A stretch of 64,000 nt of DNA from Actinoplanes sp. N902-109 (GCF_000389965.1 NC_021191.1:3721501-3785500); one strand, 5' to 3'; shown: positions 50,409 through 59,941, counted from the stretch's first letter. The notes: generated by a model from the letters alone, not told the origin. A program made the numbers and translations.

Positions 50409-51773
50409 TTGCTCCGGTCGCTCACCGGGTCCGTGGACCCGATCCTGGTCGTCGGTGCCGGCCTCGCGCTCTGTGCGCTGGTCACCGCGTTGCTGCGGCG
50501 CAAGGTCAAGCCGGTGGTCGAGGCCGCCGGGCGGACCGTGCTCGCCCGGGTGCGACCGCACCTGCCGGCCGGGCTGTGCCGGGTGGCCCACCGCTGCTAC
50601 GGGCGGATCGACCCGGCCACCGTCCGCGCCACCCTGGTGGCGTCGATCGCCGCCGGCATCGCCTGGTCGTTCGCCACCACCCTGCAGCTGGCCGGTGCGG
50701 TCACGGCGTCGATCACCGCGATCCTGTCGGTGCAGCTGAGCGCCCACGCCTCGGTCCGCGACGGTACGAAGCGCCTGGTCGGCACCGCCGCCGGGATCGG
50801 GGTCGCGCTGGCGGTGTGGCACGTGTTCGGTCCCAGCCCGTCCTCGATCGCGGTGATCGCCGGGTGCGGTCTGATCGCGGGCCGGTTGTTGCGTCTCGGC
50901 GACGGGGCTGTTGCCGTGCCGGCGACCTCGCTGGGCGTCCTGGTCGCCGGGGGTGTCGTCAGCAATACCCTGCTCCGGGAGCGGGTGGGGGCGACCGCGC
51001 TGGGCATCGTGGTCGGCATGATCCTCTCGCCGCTGGTCGGGGGGATGACGCCGCTGGAACGGGCGCACGACAAGCTGGCGCACCTGTCGGCCGGGATCGC
51101 GCGGCTGCTCGGTGATCTCGGGGCCGGTGCGGCCCGGGGGTACGGCCGGGAGCAGGCCACGCAGTGGCTGGCGCGCTCGCGTCAGCTCGGCGAGACCCTG
51201 GGCGAGGCGGTCGATGCGGTGGAGGACCTGGACCGGCAGGCCCGCTGGTCGCTGACCACCCCGCTCACCGAGGTGACCCCGGTGCACCACACCTGCCGGG
51301 TGCTCGAGCACGGGGTGCACCAGGTGAACTCGGTGGCGCGGACGCTGTTCGACGCCGCCGCCGAACCGCACCGGCCCGGTGTGCCGGACGACATCGGGCC
51401 GCTGCTGACGGCCGCTTCCGCGGCGTTCGCCGCGCACGCCCGGCTGGAGACGGACCCGGCCGCCGACACCACCCAGGACACCGATGACCTGGAGGATCTG
51501 CTCGACGGGTTGCGCGAGGTGCGCCGGCAGACGCTGAACAAGGTACGCACGCGGATCGACGACACCAGCGTGCTGGTGCTGACCGGCTCGATCATCACCG
51601 ACATCGACCGGATGGCCGGGGCGCTGGACCGCTCGGCACCGGCGCTGAGCGTGGACGCGCGGGGGACGGGCCCGGGCATCCCGGCGGTCTCCGAGGTCGT
51701 GCCGGTGGTGCGCGGCATCTGGGAGAAGGCGGTGACCACGCGGGCCGAACCGCCATCCAAGCAGGTCGATTGA
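50409..51773 (+). CDS. Aromatic acid exporter/FUSC-family membrane protein
   Basis: A protein of about 454 residues. The N-terminal half has roughly six membrane helices with the FUSC/ArAE pattern (TVRATLVASIAAGIAWSFATTLQLAGAVTASITAILSVQLSAHASVRDGTKRLVGTAAGIGVAL). The C-terminal half is a soluble helical domain containing many Asp/Arg residues (LEDLLDGLREVRRQTLNKVRTRIDDTSVLVLTGSIITDIDRM). Family members export aromatic carboxylates. The TTG at 50409 has a GGGGGGAAG site upstream; GTG 50433 is another possible start. It is a single transcription unit. Confidence 0.83.
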   Translation: MLRSLTGSVDPILVVGAGLALCALVTALLRRKVKPVVEAAGRTVLARVRPHLPAGLCRVAHRCYGRIDPATVRATLVASIAAGIAWSFATTLQLAGAVTASITAILSVQLSAHASVRDGTKRLVGTAAGIGVALAVWHVFGPSPSSIAVIAGCGLIAGRLLRLGDGAVAVPATSLGVLVAGGVVSNTLLRERVGATALGIVVGMILSPLVGGMTPLERAHDKLAHLSAGIARLLGDLGAGAARGYGREQATQWLARSRQLGETLGEAVDAVEDLDRQARWSLTTPLTEVTPVHHTCRVLEHGVHQVNSVARTLFDAAAEPHRPGVPDDIGPLLTAASAAFAAHARLETDPAADTTQDTDDLEDLLDGLREVRRQTLNKVRTRIDDTSVLVLTGSIITDIDRMAGALDRSAPALSVDARGTGPGIPAVSEVVPVVRGIWEKAVTTRAEPPSKQVD

Positions 51774-51807
51774 CTCGTCGTAACCCATTGGTAACAATGG
51801 ATCGGAT

Positions 51808-51821
51808 TGGGAGCGCTCCCA
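51808..51821. promoter_or_regulatory. CebR/CelR-type operator upstream of the GH9 cellulase
   Basis: TGGGAGCGCTCCCA is a perfect 14-bp palindrome identical to the established CebR/CelR binding site of Streptomyces and Thermobifida, which represses cellulase genes until cello-oligosaccharides bind the LacI-family regulator. It is 33 bases before the GTG. Confidence 0.92.
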
Positions 51822-51854
51822 TCTCTTGTTCCGGCGGTTCAGGAAGGATCCTCC

Positions 51855-54800
51855 GTGACTCCACACCTGCGTAGGCGGGTCACCATGCTGACGGCGGCCG
51901 CCACAGCGGCCATGCTGGCACTCACATCCCTGACGGCAAACCCCGCGTCGGCCGAACCGGCGCAGCTCATCGCCAACGGCGACTTCGCCACCGGGACGAC
52001 CGGCTGGTGGTCCACCGACAACGCGCCGATCTCCGCGGCCGGCGGCGAGCTCTGCGCGGACGTACCCGGCGGCACCACCAACGCCTGGGATGTCAGCCTC
52101 GGCTACAACGACGTACCGCTGGTCGCCGGCGCGGCCTATCGGCTCAGCTTCCGTGCGCATGCCGACGCGCCGGTGACCGTCCGGGCCAACGTGCAGCTCA
52201 ACGAGGACCCGTACACCGCGGCGCTGTCCCGGTCGGTGGCGCTGACCACCGCGGCGCAGACCTTCGACTCGTCGTTCACCTCCAGCCTGCAGTCGGCCAA
52301 CGGCACGCTGACGTTCCAGCTCGGCGGGTCTGCCCAGGCGTTCCGGTTCTGCCTCGACGACGTGTCGCTGACCAGTGACACCGCCGCGCCGCCGGCCGGT
52401 GCCGAGCAGCTGGAAAACGGCGACTTCAGCGACGGCACCGCGGGCTGGTACTCCTACGGCACCACGGCGACCGGGGTCGACGACGGACAGCTGTGCACGA
52501 CGGTGCCCGGTGGGCTGGCCAACCCCTGGGACGCCGGCATCGGGCAGAACAACGTGACGTTGCAGGCCGGGTCGGCGTACACGCTGTCGTTCGACGCGAC
52601 GGCCAGCCCCGGTGCCACCGTGCGGGCCGCCGTTCAGCTGGGCGCCGACCCGTACACCTCGTACCTGAGCCGGGATGTCGCCCTGACCCCGGCCCGGCAG
52701 CACCTGGAGTACACGTTCACCGCGTCCGAGGACACCACCGCGGGTCAGGTCGCCTTCCAGGTCGGTGGCGCCGCCGCGGAGTACCGGCTGTGCCTGGACA
52801 ACGTGTCGCTGACCGGGGGCGAGGCCGAGCCGCCGTACGTGCCGGACACCGGGCCCCGGGTGCGGGTCAACCAGGTCGGCTACCTGCCGGCCGGCCCGAA
52901 GAACGCCACCCTGGTCACCGACGCCACCACGGCGCTGGACTGGCAGCTCAAGAACGCGGCCGGCAGCGTGGTCAGGTCGGGGCGCAGCACGCCGCGCGGG
53001 GTGGACGCCGCCTCGGGCCAGAACGTCCACACCATCGACTTCACCGGCTACACCACCGCGGGTACGGGCTACACGCTGGTCGCCGACGGCCAGACCAGCC
53101 ACCCGTTCGACATCTCCGGCACCGTCTACGAGCGACTGCGCCCGGACGCCCTGCAGTTCTTCTACATCCAGCGCAGCGGCATCGCCATCGACGGCGGGCT
53201 GGTCGGCGAGCAGTACGCCCGGCCCGCCGGTCACCTGGGCGTGGCACCCAACAAGGGCGACACCGACGTGCCGTGCCGGGCGAACACCTGCGACTACCGG
53301 CTGGACGTGCGCGGCGGCTGGTACGACGCCGGTGACCAGGGCAAGTACGTGGTCAACGGCGGGATCGCCGTGCAGCAGCTGATGAGCAGCTTCGAGCGCA
53401 CCAAGACCGCGGTCACCGCGGCGCACGGTGCCGGGCTGGCCGACAGCACGCTGCGGGTGCCCGAGCGGGGCAACAAGGTCCCCGACATCCTCGACGAGGC
53501 CCGCTGGGAGCTGGAGTTCCTGATGCGCATGCAGGTGCCGGCCGGTCAGCCGTTGGCCGGGATGGCGCACCACAAGATGCACGACGCCAACTGGACCGGC
53601 CTGCCGATGCAGCCGCAGGACGACCCCGAGCAGCGCGAGCTGCAGCCGCCGTCGACCGCGGCCACGCTCAACCTGGCGGCCACGACCGCCCAGTGCGCTC
53701 GGCTGTTCGCCCCGTACGACGCGACGTTCGCGGCCAAGTGCCTCACCGTGGCGCGCACCGCGTACGCGGCGGCCAAGGCCAACCCGGCGAAGCTGGCGCA
53801 GGACCTGGGTGGCGGCGGTGGCAGCTACGGCGACGACGACGTGTCCGACGAGTTCTACTGGGCCGCCGCCGAGCTGTACCTGACCACCGGGGAAGCGGCG
53901 TTCCTGACCGATGTGACCGCGTCCCGGCACCACACCGGCGACGTCTTCGCGGCCACCGGCTTCGGCTGGGCCAGCACCGCGGCGCTGGGCCGGCTGGACC
54001 TGGCGACGGTACCGAGCGCACTGCCGGCCGCCGACCGGGAACGGGTCCGGCAGTCGGTGCTCACCGCCGCGGACGGTTACCTGGCGACGGTCGGCGCCCA
54101 GGCGTACGGGCTGCCGATGCCGGGCAACGCGGGGGCCTACTTCTGGGGCGCCAACAGCAACATCCTCAACAACGTCCAGGTGCTGGCGACCGCGTTCGAC
54201 ATGACCGGTGCGGCCAAGTACCGGGACGCGGCGGTGCAGGGTGTGGACTACATCTTCGGGCGTAACGCGCTGAACCAGTCGTACGTCACCGGCTGGGGCG
54301 AGAAGGCGTCGGAGAACCAGCACACCCGGATCTACGCCCACGAGAAGGACGCCGCGCTGCCGCACCCGCCGGCCGGGTCGCTGGCCGGCGGCGCGAACGC
54401 CGGGCTGGACGACCCGTACGCCAAGAGCCTGCTCACCGGGTGCAAGCCGATGTTCTGCTACGTGGACGACATCGAGTCGTACGCGACCAACGAGCTGGCC
54501 ATCAACTGGAACTCCGCCCTGGCCTGGGTGGCGTCCTTCCTGGCCGATCAGGGCCGGGGTGAGCCGGCTGCGGCGGTGTCCTGCCGGGCTACCTACACCA
54601 ACTACGGCGACTGGGCGGACAAGAGCGGGTTCACCGCGCAGCTGGCCGTCACCAACACCGGCACCAAGGCCATCGACGGCTGGGCCGTGCGCTTCGCCTT
54701 CCTCGGCGGTCAGAAGGTACGCGATGCGTGGTCGGCCGAGGCGACCCAGTCCGGCGCCACGGTGACGGCCAAGAACCTCGCCGCGAACCAGCGCATCCAG

Positions 54801-54905
54801 CCCGGGGCGACGGTGTACTTCGGCTTCAACGCCACGACGCCGGGCGGACCCAACCCGGCGCCGGAGCTGATCACCCTGAACGGGTCGGCCTGCGGCCGGT
54901 CCTGA
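51855..54905 (+). CDS. Secreted multidomain GH9 cellulase (CBM4-CBM4-Ig-GH9-CBM2)
   Basis: A 1016-residue exported endoglucanase or exo-type cellulase. Order: signal peptide (1-33), two CBM4/9 domains (about 35-175 and 185-325, each starting LIANGDFATGTTGWW or LENGDFSDGTAGWY), an Ig-like CelD_N domain (335-415), GH9 catalytic domain (about 425-895) with WYDAGDQGKYV (general base D491/D494) and acid E880 in SYATNELAINW, and a C-terminal CBM2 (about 905-1015). GTG 51855 follows AGGAAGGAT. Cello-oligosaccharide induction is indicated by the CebR-type operator at 51808. The stop is followed by a strong shared hairpin. Confidence 0.96.
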   Translation: MTPHLRRRVTMLTAAATAAMLALTSLTANPASAEPAQLIANGDFATGTTGWWSTDNAPISAAGGELCADVPGGTTNAWDVSLGYNDVPLVAGAAYRLSFRAHADAPVTVRANVQLNEDPYTAALSRSVALTTAAQTFDSSFTSSLQSANGTLTFQLGGSAQAFRFCLDDVSLTSDTAAPPAGAEQLENGDFSDGTAGWYSYGTTATGVDDGQLCTTVPGGLANPWDAGIGQNNVTLQAGSAYTLSFDATASPGATVRAAVQLGADPYTSYLSRDVALTPARQHLEYTFTASEDTTAGQVAFQVGGAAAEYRLCLDNVSLTGGEAEPPYVPDTGPRVRVNQVGYLPAGPKNATLVTDATTALDWQLKNAAGSVVRSGRSTPRGVDAASGQNVHTIDFTGYTTAGTGYTLVADGQTSHPFDISGTVYERLRPDALQFFYIQRSGIAIDGGLVGEQYARPAGHLGVAPNKGDTDVPCRANTCDYRLDVRGGWYDAGDQGKYVVNGGIAVQQLMSSFERTKTAVTAAHGAGLADSTLRVPERGNKVPDILDEARWELEFLMRMQVPAGQPLAGMAHHKMHDANWTGLPMQPQDDPEQRELQPPSTAATLNLAATTAQCARLFAPYDATFAAKCLTVARTAYAAAKANPAKLAQDLGGGGGSYGDDDVSDEFYWAAAELYLTTGEAAFLTDVTASRHHTGDVFAATGFGWASTAALGRLDLATVPSALPAADRERVRQSVLTAADGYLATVGAQAYGLPMPGNAGAYFWGANSNILNNVQVLATAFDMTGAAKYRDAAVQGVDYIFGRNALNQSYVTGWGEKASENQHTRIYAHEKDAALPHPPAGSLAGGANAGLDDPYAKSLLTGCKPMFCYVDDIESYATNELAINWNSALAWVASFLADQGRGEPAAAVSCRATYTNYGDWADKSGFTAQLAVTNTGTKAIDGWAVRFAFLGGQKVRDAWSAEATQSGATVTAKNLAANQRIQPGATVYFGFNATTPGGPNPAPELITLNGSACGRS

Positions 54906-54910
54906 TCGGA

Positions 54911-54938
54911 GGCCCGGCCGGCGCAGGCCGGCCGGGCC
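54911..54938. terminator. Bidirectional terminator hairpin
   Basis: GGCCCGGCCGGC (54911-54922) pairs perfectly with GCCGGCCGGGCC (54927-54938) around a 4-base loop. It sits between the stops of the convergent GH9 and GH127-like genes and can end both transcripts. Confidence 0.8.
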
Positions 54939-54963
54939 CTGGATCGAGGTGCACGTGTGCGGG

Positions 54964-57294
54964 TCAGCCGATCGGGACCAGACGCCAGTTGTTGTCGGCG
55001 CTGCCGTTGTCGCTCTCCTGGACGACCTGGGTGCCCCAGGTGCTGGAGCCGTTCAGCACAGCCAGCACCTTGCCGCTGTTGACGTTGCGGATCCGGTAGG
55101 AGCCGTCGCTGTTGGCGACCAGGGTCCAGCGGTGATCGGCGGTGCCGGTGTCACCCCACTGCAGCACGCGGGCGTTGTCGGCGCTCGACATGTTCTCGAC
55201 GCCGAGGACCTTGCTGCTGTTGACGTTGCGGAACCGCACGGCGCTGCCGTCGGTGACCGTGACCCAGTTGTGGTCCGCGGTGCCCGTGTCACCCCAGACC
55301 ACGGCCAGGCCGCCGTCCGCGGTGGACATGTTCTGCACGCCGAGCACGAGGCCGGTGCCGACGTTGACCAGTTTGACCGCGCCGCTTCCGGTGCCACCGC
55401 CGCTGCTGCTGGTGTTCCAGTAGACGGCGTAGTTGAAACCCTGGGCGTCGTGGAACGGGCCGACGCCGACTGTCGAACCGTTCGCCGTCGCGGTGAAGGC
55501 CAGGCTGCTCTTGCTGGTCCGGGTGATCGACGAGACGGTCAGTGCGGGGGCAGCCGACAGGCCGGTGTTGCCGTAGTTGCCGCACAGCACCGCTGGTCCG
55601 TACGTGATGGCCTGGAGGTTGGGGTTGTCGTTGGCCGCCTTCATGATCACCCGCATGGGCAGCCGCACCGTGACGACGTCGCCGGCCGCCCAGGTCCTCG
55701 TGACGGTCGCGTAGCTGCCGGGGGTCGCGCTGACGTCCTGCGCGACGCCGTTGACGCTGATCACCGGGGCGGTGGTCCACGACGGGATGCGCAACCGGAT
55801 GCCCCACGAGCCGCTCATGGAGCCGGACAGCGTCAGCGTGGTGGTGTCGCTGACCGGGTACGTGGTGCTCTGGGTGACGGTGATCCCGCGCTGGCTCCAG
55901 TTCAGCACGGAGGGCACGTACAGATTCACCGTCAGCGTGGTGCCGTTGTAGAAGTAGATCGAGTCCGCGAGCTTGGTGTTCGTCTCGATGCCGGTGCCCT
56001 GACAGCACCAGAAGCTGTTGTAGTCGGTGGACCAGGTGCCGCCGCCCCACGCCGGGCCCACGCCACGTCGCCCGCCCGGGTTGAGCGGGGTGAAGTAGGT
56101 GACGTGGCCGTGGCTGTCGGCCGGGTTCTGCGCGCCGATCAGGTGGTTGAGCAGGGCCCGCTCGTAGTAGTCGAAGTAGTCGGCGCGGTCCGGCTGGAGC
56201 AGCCACAGTTCCCGGGTCAGCTTGAGCATGTTGTACGTGTTGCAGTGCTCGCAGGTGTCGTTGGTGAGGTACCCGGCGATCGCGTTCGGCGCCTTGAAGT
56301 GCTCGGCCTGGCTGTTGCCGCCGATGACGTAGGTGTGCGCCCCGGTGATCATGGACCAGGCGTTGCCGGCGATGTCGCGGTAGCGGGTGGTGCCGGTGGC
56401 CTTGTACTCCCGCGCCGCGCCCACCAGCTTCGGCAGGTTCGTGTTCGCGTGCTTGCCGTTGAGCTGGTCCTGGTTCGCGGCCAGCGGGTCGAAGATCGCG
56501 GCGTGGTCGAAGCGTTGCGCGGTGGTGAGCCAGCGCGCGTCGCCGGTCTGCTGGTAGAGGTCGGTCAGGACGGCGTTCATGCCGCCGTACTCGGTGTTCA
56601 GCACCGCCTGCATCTGGCTGTAGCTCAACCGGCTGGTCCGCCAGTCGACCCAGCCGGCGAGGCTGAGCAGCACGTCGCGGGCCTGGGTGCTGCCGATGTA
56701 GCGCCAGACGTCGAGCAGCCCGGCCAGGGTCTTGTGGATGCAGTAGTACGACACGGAGACGGCCTGGCCGGCCTCGAGCGCGGTGAAGTCGGACTCCGGG
56801 AACCCCGAGAGGTATCCGGCGTTGAACCCCGCGGCGCCGTTGTTCGCCTGACACTTCGCCAGCTCGGCGACCATCGAGGTGGCCTTGTCCCGGCAGGTCG
56901 TGTCGCCGAGCATCGCATACGCCTGGGCCCATGCGGTCAGGAAGTGGCCCTGCACATGGCTGCGGAACGGGAAGGTGGGCGCGTCCCACCCGCCGTTGGC
57001 GGTGGCCCCGTTGGTGGACAGCCGGTGGTTGGCACGGAAGACGTAGAGCAGCCGGTTGACGTCGACGAACCTGAGGTAGTTGAGGGTGCGGTTCTCGTTG
57101 TCCTGGAACCGGCCCGCGGTCAGGCGCACCTGGTCCAGGCCGAAGGGATAGGCGGAGACGCCGGCGTCGGGCCGCGTGGGGGCGACCACGGCCGCGTCGG
57201 CGGCCCGGGCCGGCAGGGCACCGGTGGCGGATGCCAGTGCGCCGGCTCCGGCGGCCTGCAGCAGGCGGCGGCGGCTGATAGGGAAGGAGGACAT
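54964..57294 (-). CDS. Secreted GH127-type beta-L-arabinofuranosidase with C-terminal ricin-type lectin domain
   Basis: A 776-residue exported protein. A Tat-like signal (SRRRLLQAAGAGALASATGALPARA) is followed by the DUF1680/GH127 (alpha/alpha)6 domain. The zinc and nucleophile residues of this family are intact: E349-x-C351 in NDTCEHCNTYN and C430-C431 in SFWCCQGTGIE. Residues about 640-776 form three lectin repeats, each with a WGDTGTADHNW-like or SDNGSADNNW end. It should release arabinofuranose from plant polymers. ATG 57294 is chosen for the Tat signal and GGAG site; ATG 57306 is in frame. It diverges from the xylanase gene. Confidence 0.92.
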   Translation of the reverse strand: MSSFPISRRRLLQAAGAGALASATGALPARAADAAVVAPTRPDAGVSAYPFGLDQVRLTAGRFQDNENRTLNYLRFVDVNRLLYVFRANHRLSTNGATANGGWDAPTFPFRSHVQGHFLTAWAQAYAMLGDTTCRDKATSMVAELAKCQANNGAAGFNAGYLSGFPESDFTALEAGQAVSVSYYCIHKTLAGLLDVWRYIGSTQARDVLLSLAGWVDWRTSRLSYSQMQAVLNTEYGGMNAVLTDLYQQTGDARWLTTAQRFDHAAIFDPLAANQDQLNGKHANTNLPKLVGAAREYKATGTTRYRDIAGNAWSMITGAHTYVIGGNSQAEHFKAPNAIAGYLTNDTCEHCNTYNMLKLTRELWLLQPDRADYFDYYERALLNHLIGAQNPADSHGHVTYFTPLNPGGRRGVGPAWGGGTWSTDYNSFWCCQGTGIETNTKLADSIYFYNGTTLTVNLYVPSVLNWSQRGITVTQSTTYPVSDTTTLTLSGSMSGSWGIRLRIPSWTTAPVISVNGVAQDVSATPGSYATVTRTWAAGDVVTVRLPMRVIMKAANDNPNLQAITYGPAVLCGNYGNTGLSAAPALTVSSITRTSKSSLAFTATANGSTVGVGPFHDAQGFNYAVYWNTSSSGGGTGSGAVKLVNVGTGLVLGVQNMSTADGGLAVVWGDTGTADHNWVTVTDGSAVRFRNVNSSKVLGVENMSSADNARVLQWGDTGTADHRWTLVANSDGSYRIRNVNSGKVLAVLNGSSTWGTQVVQESDNGSADNNWRLVPIG

Positions 57295-57382
57295 GGGGAG
57301 CTCCATCGGGTCGGCCTCAAACAGTGAGTTACGTCGATGTTAACCTTCACATTTCGACGGTCAAGATTGGTTCCATGATCAC

Positions 57383-57396
57383 CGCAAACGTTTCCG
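57383..57396. promoter_or_regulatory. Candidate LacI-family operator between GH127-like and GH10 genes
   Basis: CGCAAACGTTTCCG is a near-perfect palindrome around AAACGTTT, resembling LacI-family sites. A second palindrome GCGCTAGCGC lies at 57408-57417. The 196-base divergent gap also contains GGTTCC at 57369 and GGAACC at 57396. All promoter functions for both genes must lie here. Confidence 0.5.
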
Positions 57397-57490
57397 GAAC
57401 CGGGGATGCGCTAGCGCGATGCGACCAGTACATTGATAGACGTCATTGTTTTAATACTCGGTTACCGTTAACTGTTGAGGATGTTGGAAG

Positions 57491-58921
57491 ATGACTGATG
57501 TGCCCCGCAGCCGGGTCCGGCTGCTGGTCGGCGGCGCGCTGGCCGCAGTCACCGCTGTCGCCTCCGTGGCCGTGGCCACCCTCGCGCACGCCGATCTCAG
57601 CGGCTCGCCGGGCACCACGCTGAAGGCGGCGGCCGAGCGCAGCGGCCGGTACTTCGGCGCCGCCATGGGCGGTGACCGGCTCAGCGACTCCGGCTTCCTC
57701 ACGATCGCCAACCGCGAGTTCGACATGATGACGGCGGTCAACGAGATGAAGCCCGACGCCACCGAGCCCGCCAGCGGCCAGTTCTCCTTCGGTGCCGGCG
57801 ATGCGATCTACAACTGGGCCGTCCAGCACGGCATGCGGGTGCGCGGCCACACGCTGGCCTGGCACGCCCAGCAGCCACGGTTCTGGGGCAGTCTCAGCGG
57901 CAGCGCGCTGCGCCAGGCGATGATCGAGCACATCAACGGCGTGATGGCCCACTACAAGGGCAAGCTGGCGTACTGGGACGTGGTCAACGAGGCCTACGCG
58001 GAGAACGGCAGCCGGCGCTCGTCCAACCTGCAGTCGACCGGCAACGACTGGATCGAGGTGGCGTTCCGCACGGCGCGTGCCGCCGACCCGTCGGTCAAGC
58101 TCTGTTACAACGACTACAACATCGAGAACTGGACGTACGCCAAGACGCAGGGCGTCTACAACATGATCAAGGACTTCAAGTCCCGGGGCGTGCCGATCGA
58201 CTGTGTGGGCCTGCAGACCCACTTCACCGGGGGCAGTTCGCTGCCCAGCAACTTCCAGACCACGCTGTCGAGCTTCGCGGCGCTGGGCGTGGACGTGGCG
58301 CTGACCGAGGTCGATGTCACCAACGCCTCGACCTCGCAGTACGCCGGGCTCACCCAGGCCTGCATGAACGTCCCCCGCTGCGTCGGCATCACGACGTGGG
58401 GCATCCGGGACAGCGACTCCTGGCGCGGCAGCGAGAACCCGCTGCTGTTCGACCGCAACAGCAACCCGAAGGCCGCGTACACCTCGGTGCTCAACGCCCT
58501 CAACGCCGCCGCCACCACGGTGCCCGGCGGCCCGTCGCCCAGCACGCCGCCGAGCACGCCGCCCAGCACGCCGAGCACGCCGAGCACGCCGCCCAGCACG
58601 CCACCGGTCACCGGGCAGCCCGGCGCCTGCACGGCGACCTACCGCACGACGAGCAGCTGGGACGGCGGCTTCCAGGGCGAGGTCACGGTGACCAGCGGCG
58701 GGGCCGCGCTCAGTGGCTGGACGGTGAACCTGACCCTGGCCGGTGGGCAGAGTCTGGTCAACGTCTGGAACGGCGTGAACACCGGCACCAGCGGCGCGAT
58801 CAGCGTGCGTAACGCGGCCTACAACGGCGCGGTGGCGGCCGGCGCCTCGACCAGTTTCGGCTTCGTGGCCAACGGCAGCAGCAGCACCGCGCCCGGCGAC
58901 GTCTCCTGCGCCGGCGCCTAG
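57491..58921 (+). CDS. Secreted GH10 endo-1,4-beta-xylanase with CBM2
   Basis: A 476-residue enzyme. After a signal peptide (1-36, ending in AHA) comes a GH10 barrel with acid/base E167 in WDVVNEAY and nucleophile E273 in ALTEVDVTN; VGLQTHF and GITTWGIRDSDSW are further GH10 marks. A Ser/Thr/Pro linker (about 345-375) leads to a C-terminal CBM2 (CTATYRTTSSWDGGFQGEVTV). ATG 57491 begins the signal. It cleaves xylan outside the cell. Two further secreted-propeller genes follow within 10-24 bases, so they form one operon. Confidence 0.96.
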   Translation: MTDVPRSRVRLLVGGALAAVTAVASVAVATLAHADLSGSPGTTLKAAAERSGRYFGAAMGGDRLSDSGFLTIANREFDMMTAVNEMKPDATEPASGQFSFGAGDAIYNWAVQHGMRVRGHTLAWHAQQPRFWGSLSGSALRQAMIEHINGVMAHYKGKLAYWDVVNEAYAENGSRRSSNLQSTGNDWIEVAFRTARAADPSVKLCYNDYNIENWTYAKTQGVYNMIKDFKSRGVPIDCVGLQTHFTGGSSLPSNFQTTLSSFAALGVDVALTEVDVTNASTSQYAGLTQACMNVPRCVGITTWGIRDSDSWRGSENPLLFDRNSNPKAAYTSVLNALNAAATTVPGGPSPSTPPSTPPSTPSTPSTPPSTPPVTGQPGACTATYRTTSSWDGGFQGEVTVTSGGAALSGWTVNLTLAGGQSLVNVWNGVNTGTSGAISVRNAAYNGAVAAGASTSFGFVANGSSSTAPGDVSCAGA

Positions 58922-58930
58922 GAGCCTCGC

Positions 58931-59941
58931 ATGAAGCTGTGGAAGTCCCTCCTGGGGGCAGGCTCGGCCGGTCTGCTGCTGGTGGCGTCGGCGACGACCG
59001 CCGCCCGGGCCGCCGAACTGCCCCCGGGCGCTCCGCCGGGGGTCTGCGCGGCCGGTGGCCCGTACGGTCCGCCGCTGTCCGCGGCCACGACCACGGCGCC
59101 CCGGCTGGCCGGTGGCCGCAGCTTCCTGGAGGGCCCGGTGTGGCTCGCCGATCAGGGGACCCTGCTGATGTCCGACATGGCCGCGGCGAGCGGGCCGCAA
59201 CGGGTGCAGCCGTCGAGCATCGTGCGCTACGTCCCCGGTGCCACCACGATCGACACGGCAGTTGCCGACGCCGGCAGCAACGGCCTGGCCCTGGCGCCGG
59301 ACGGCCGGTCGATCGTCGCGGCCACCCACGACCAGCGCAGCGTCTCGCGCTACGAGATCGCGGGCTTCGCGCGTTCGACGATCGCCACCGGCTACCGGGG
59401 TGCGGCGTTCAACTCGCCGAACGACGTGGCGGTCCGGTCCGACGGCGTCATCTATGTCACCGACCCCGACTTCCAGCGCGGCGCCCGGCCCGATGCGATG
59501 GCGGGCCGCACGGGCGTCTTCCGGATCTCCGGGGGAGTCGTGTCGCTGGTGGACGACGGCCTGCGCGAGCCGAACGGGATCGCGCTGTCCCCGGACGGCG
59601 GCACGCTCTACGTCGGTGCCTACGGGGAGAACACGATCTACCGCTATCCGGTCCTGGCCGACGGCAGCACCGGCACCCGCACGGTGTTCGCCTCGGTCGG
59701 TGGCCCGGACGGCGTGACGATCGACTGCGCCGGCAACGTCTACTGGGCCTCCGGCGCGGACGGGCGCGTCCACGTCTTCACCCCGGCCGGTGCGCCGCTC
59801 GGCACGATCGTCGCCACGGCCGGGACGACGAACGTCGCCTTCGGCGGCCCCGACCGGCAGACGCTGTTCATCACCTCCGGGCGCACGGGTGCCTCCGCGC
59901 TCTACGGCGTGCACCTGGGCGTGCCCGGCTACCCGTACTGA
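58931..59941 (+). CDS. Secreted SMP-30/gluconolactonase/LRE-like beta-propeller protein
   Basis: A 336-residue exported protein with a signal peptide (1-27) and repeated blades, such as LEGPVWLADQGTLLMSDM, NGLALAPDGRSIVAA, NSPNDVAVRSDGVIYVTDPDFQRGARPD, EPNGIALSPDGGTLYVGAYGENTIYRYPV and GGPDGVTIDCAGNVYWAS. These match the SMP-30 family of calcium-dependent lactonases; the metal ligands E (EGPVW), N (NSPNDV) and D (GPDG) are present. It lies 9 bases after the xylanase stop. It may hydrolyse sugar lactones released from hemicellulose. Confidence 0.88.
   Translation: MKLWKSLLGAGSAGLLLVASATTAARAAELPPGAPPGVCAAGGPYGPPLSAATTTAPRLAGGRSFLEGPVWLADQGTLLMSDMAAASGPQRVQPSSIVRYVPGATTIDTAVADAGSNGLALAPDGRSIVAATHDQRSVSRYEIAGFARSTIATGYRGAAFNSPNDVAVRSDGVIYVTDPDFQRGARPDAMAGRTGVFRISGGVVSLVDDGLREPNGIALSPDGGTLYVGAYGENTIYRYPVLADGSTGTRTVFASVGGPDGVTIDCAGNVYWASGADGRVHVFTPAGAPLGTIVATAGTTNVAFGGPDRQTLFITSGRTGASALYGVHLGVPGYPY

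Noticed and set aside
50379..54365. 1328-codon open frame on the minus strand opposite the GH9 cellulase
   Set aside because: It is the mirror of highly GC3-biased genes; the translation is low-complexity, has no domain, and runs across the real GH9 and membrane-protein genes.
54949..57327. 792-codon plus-strand frame opposite the GH127-like gene
   Set aside because: It is an antisense shadow; the minus-strand frame has a signal peptide, catalytic residues and lectin repeats.
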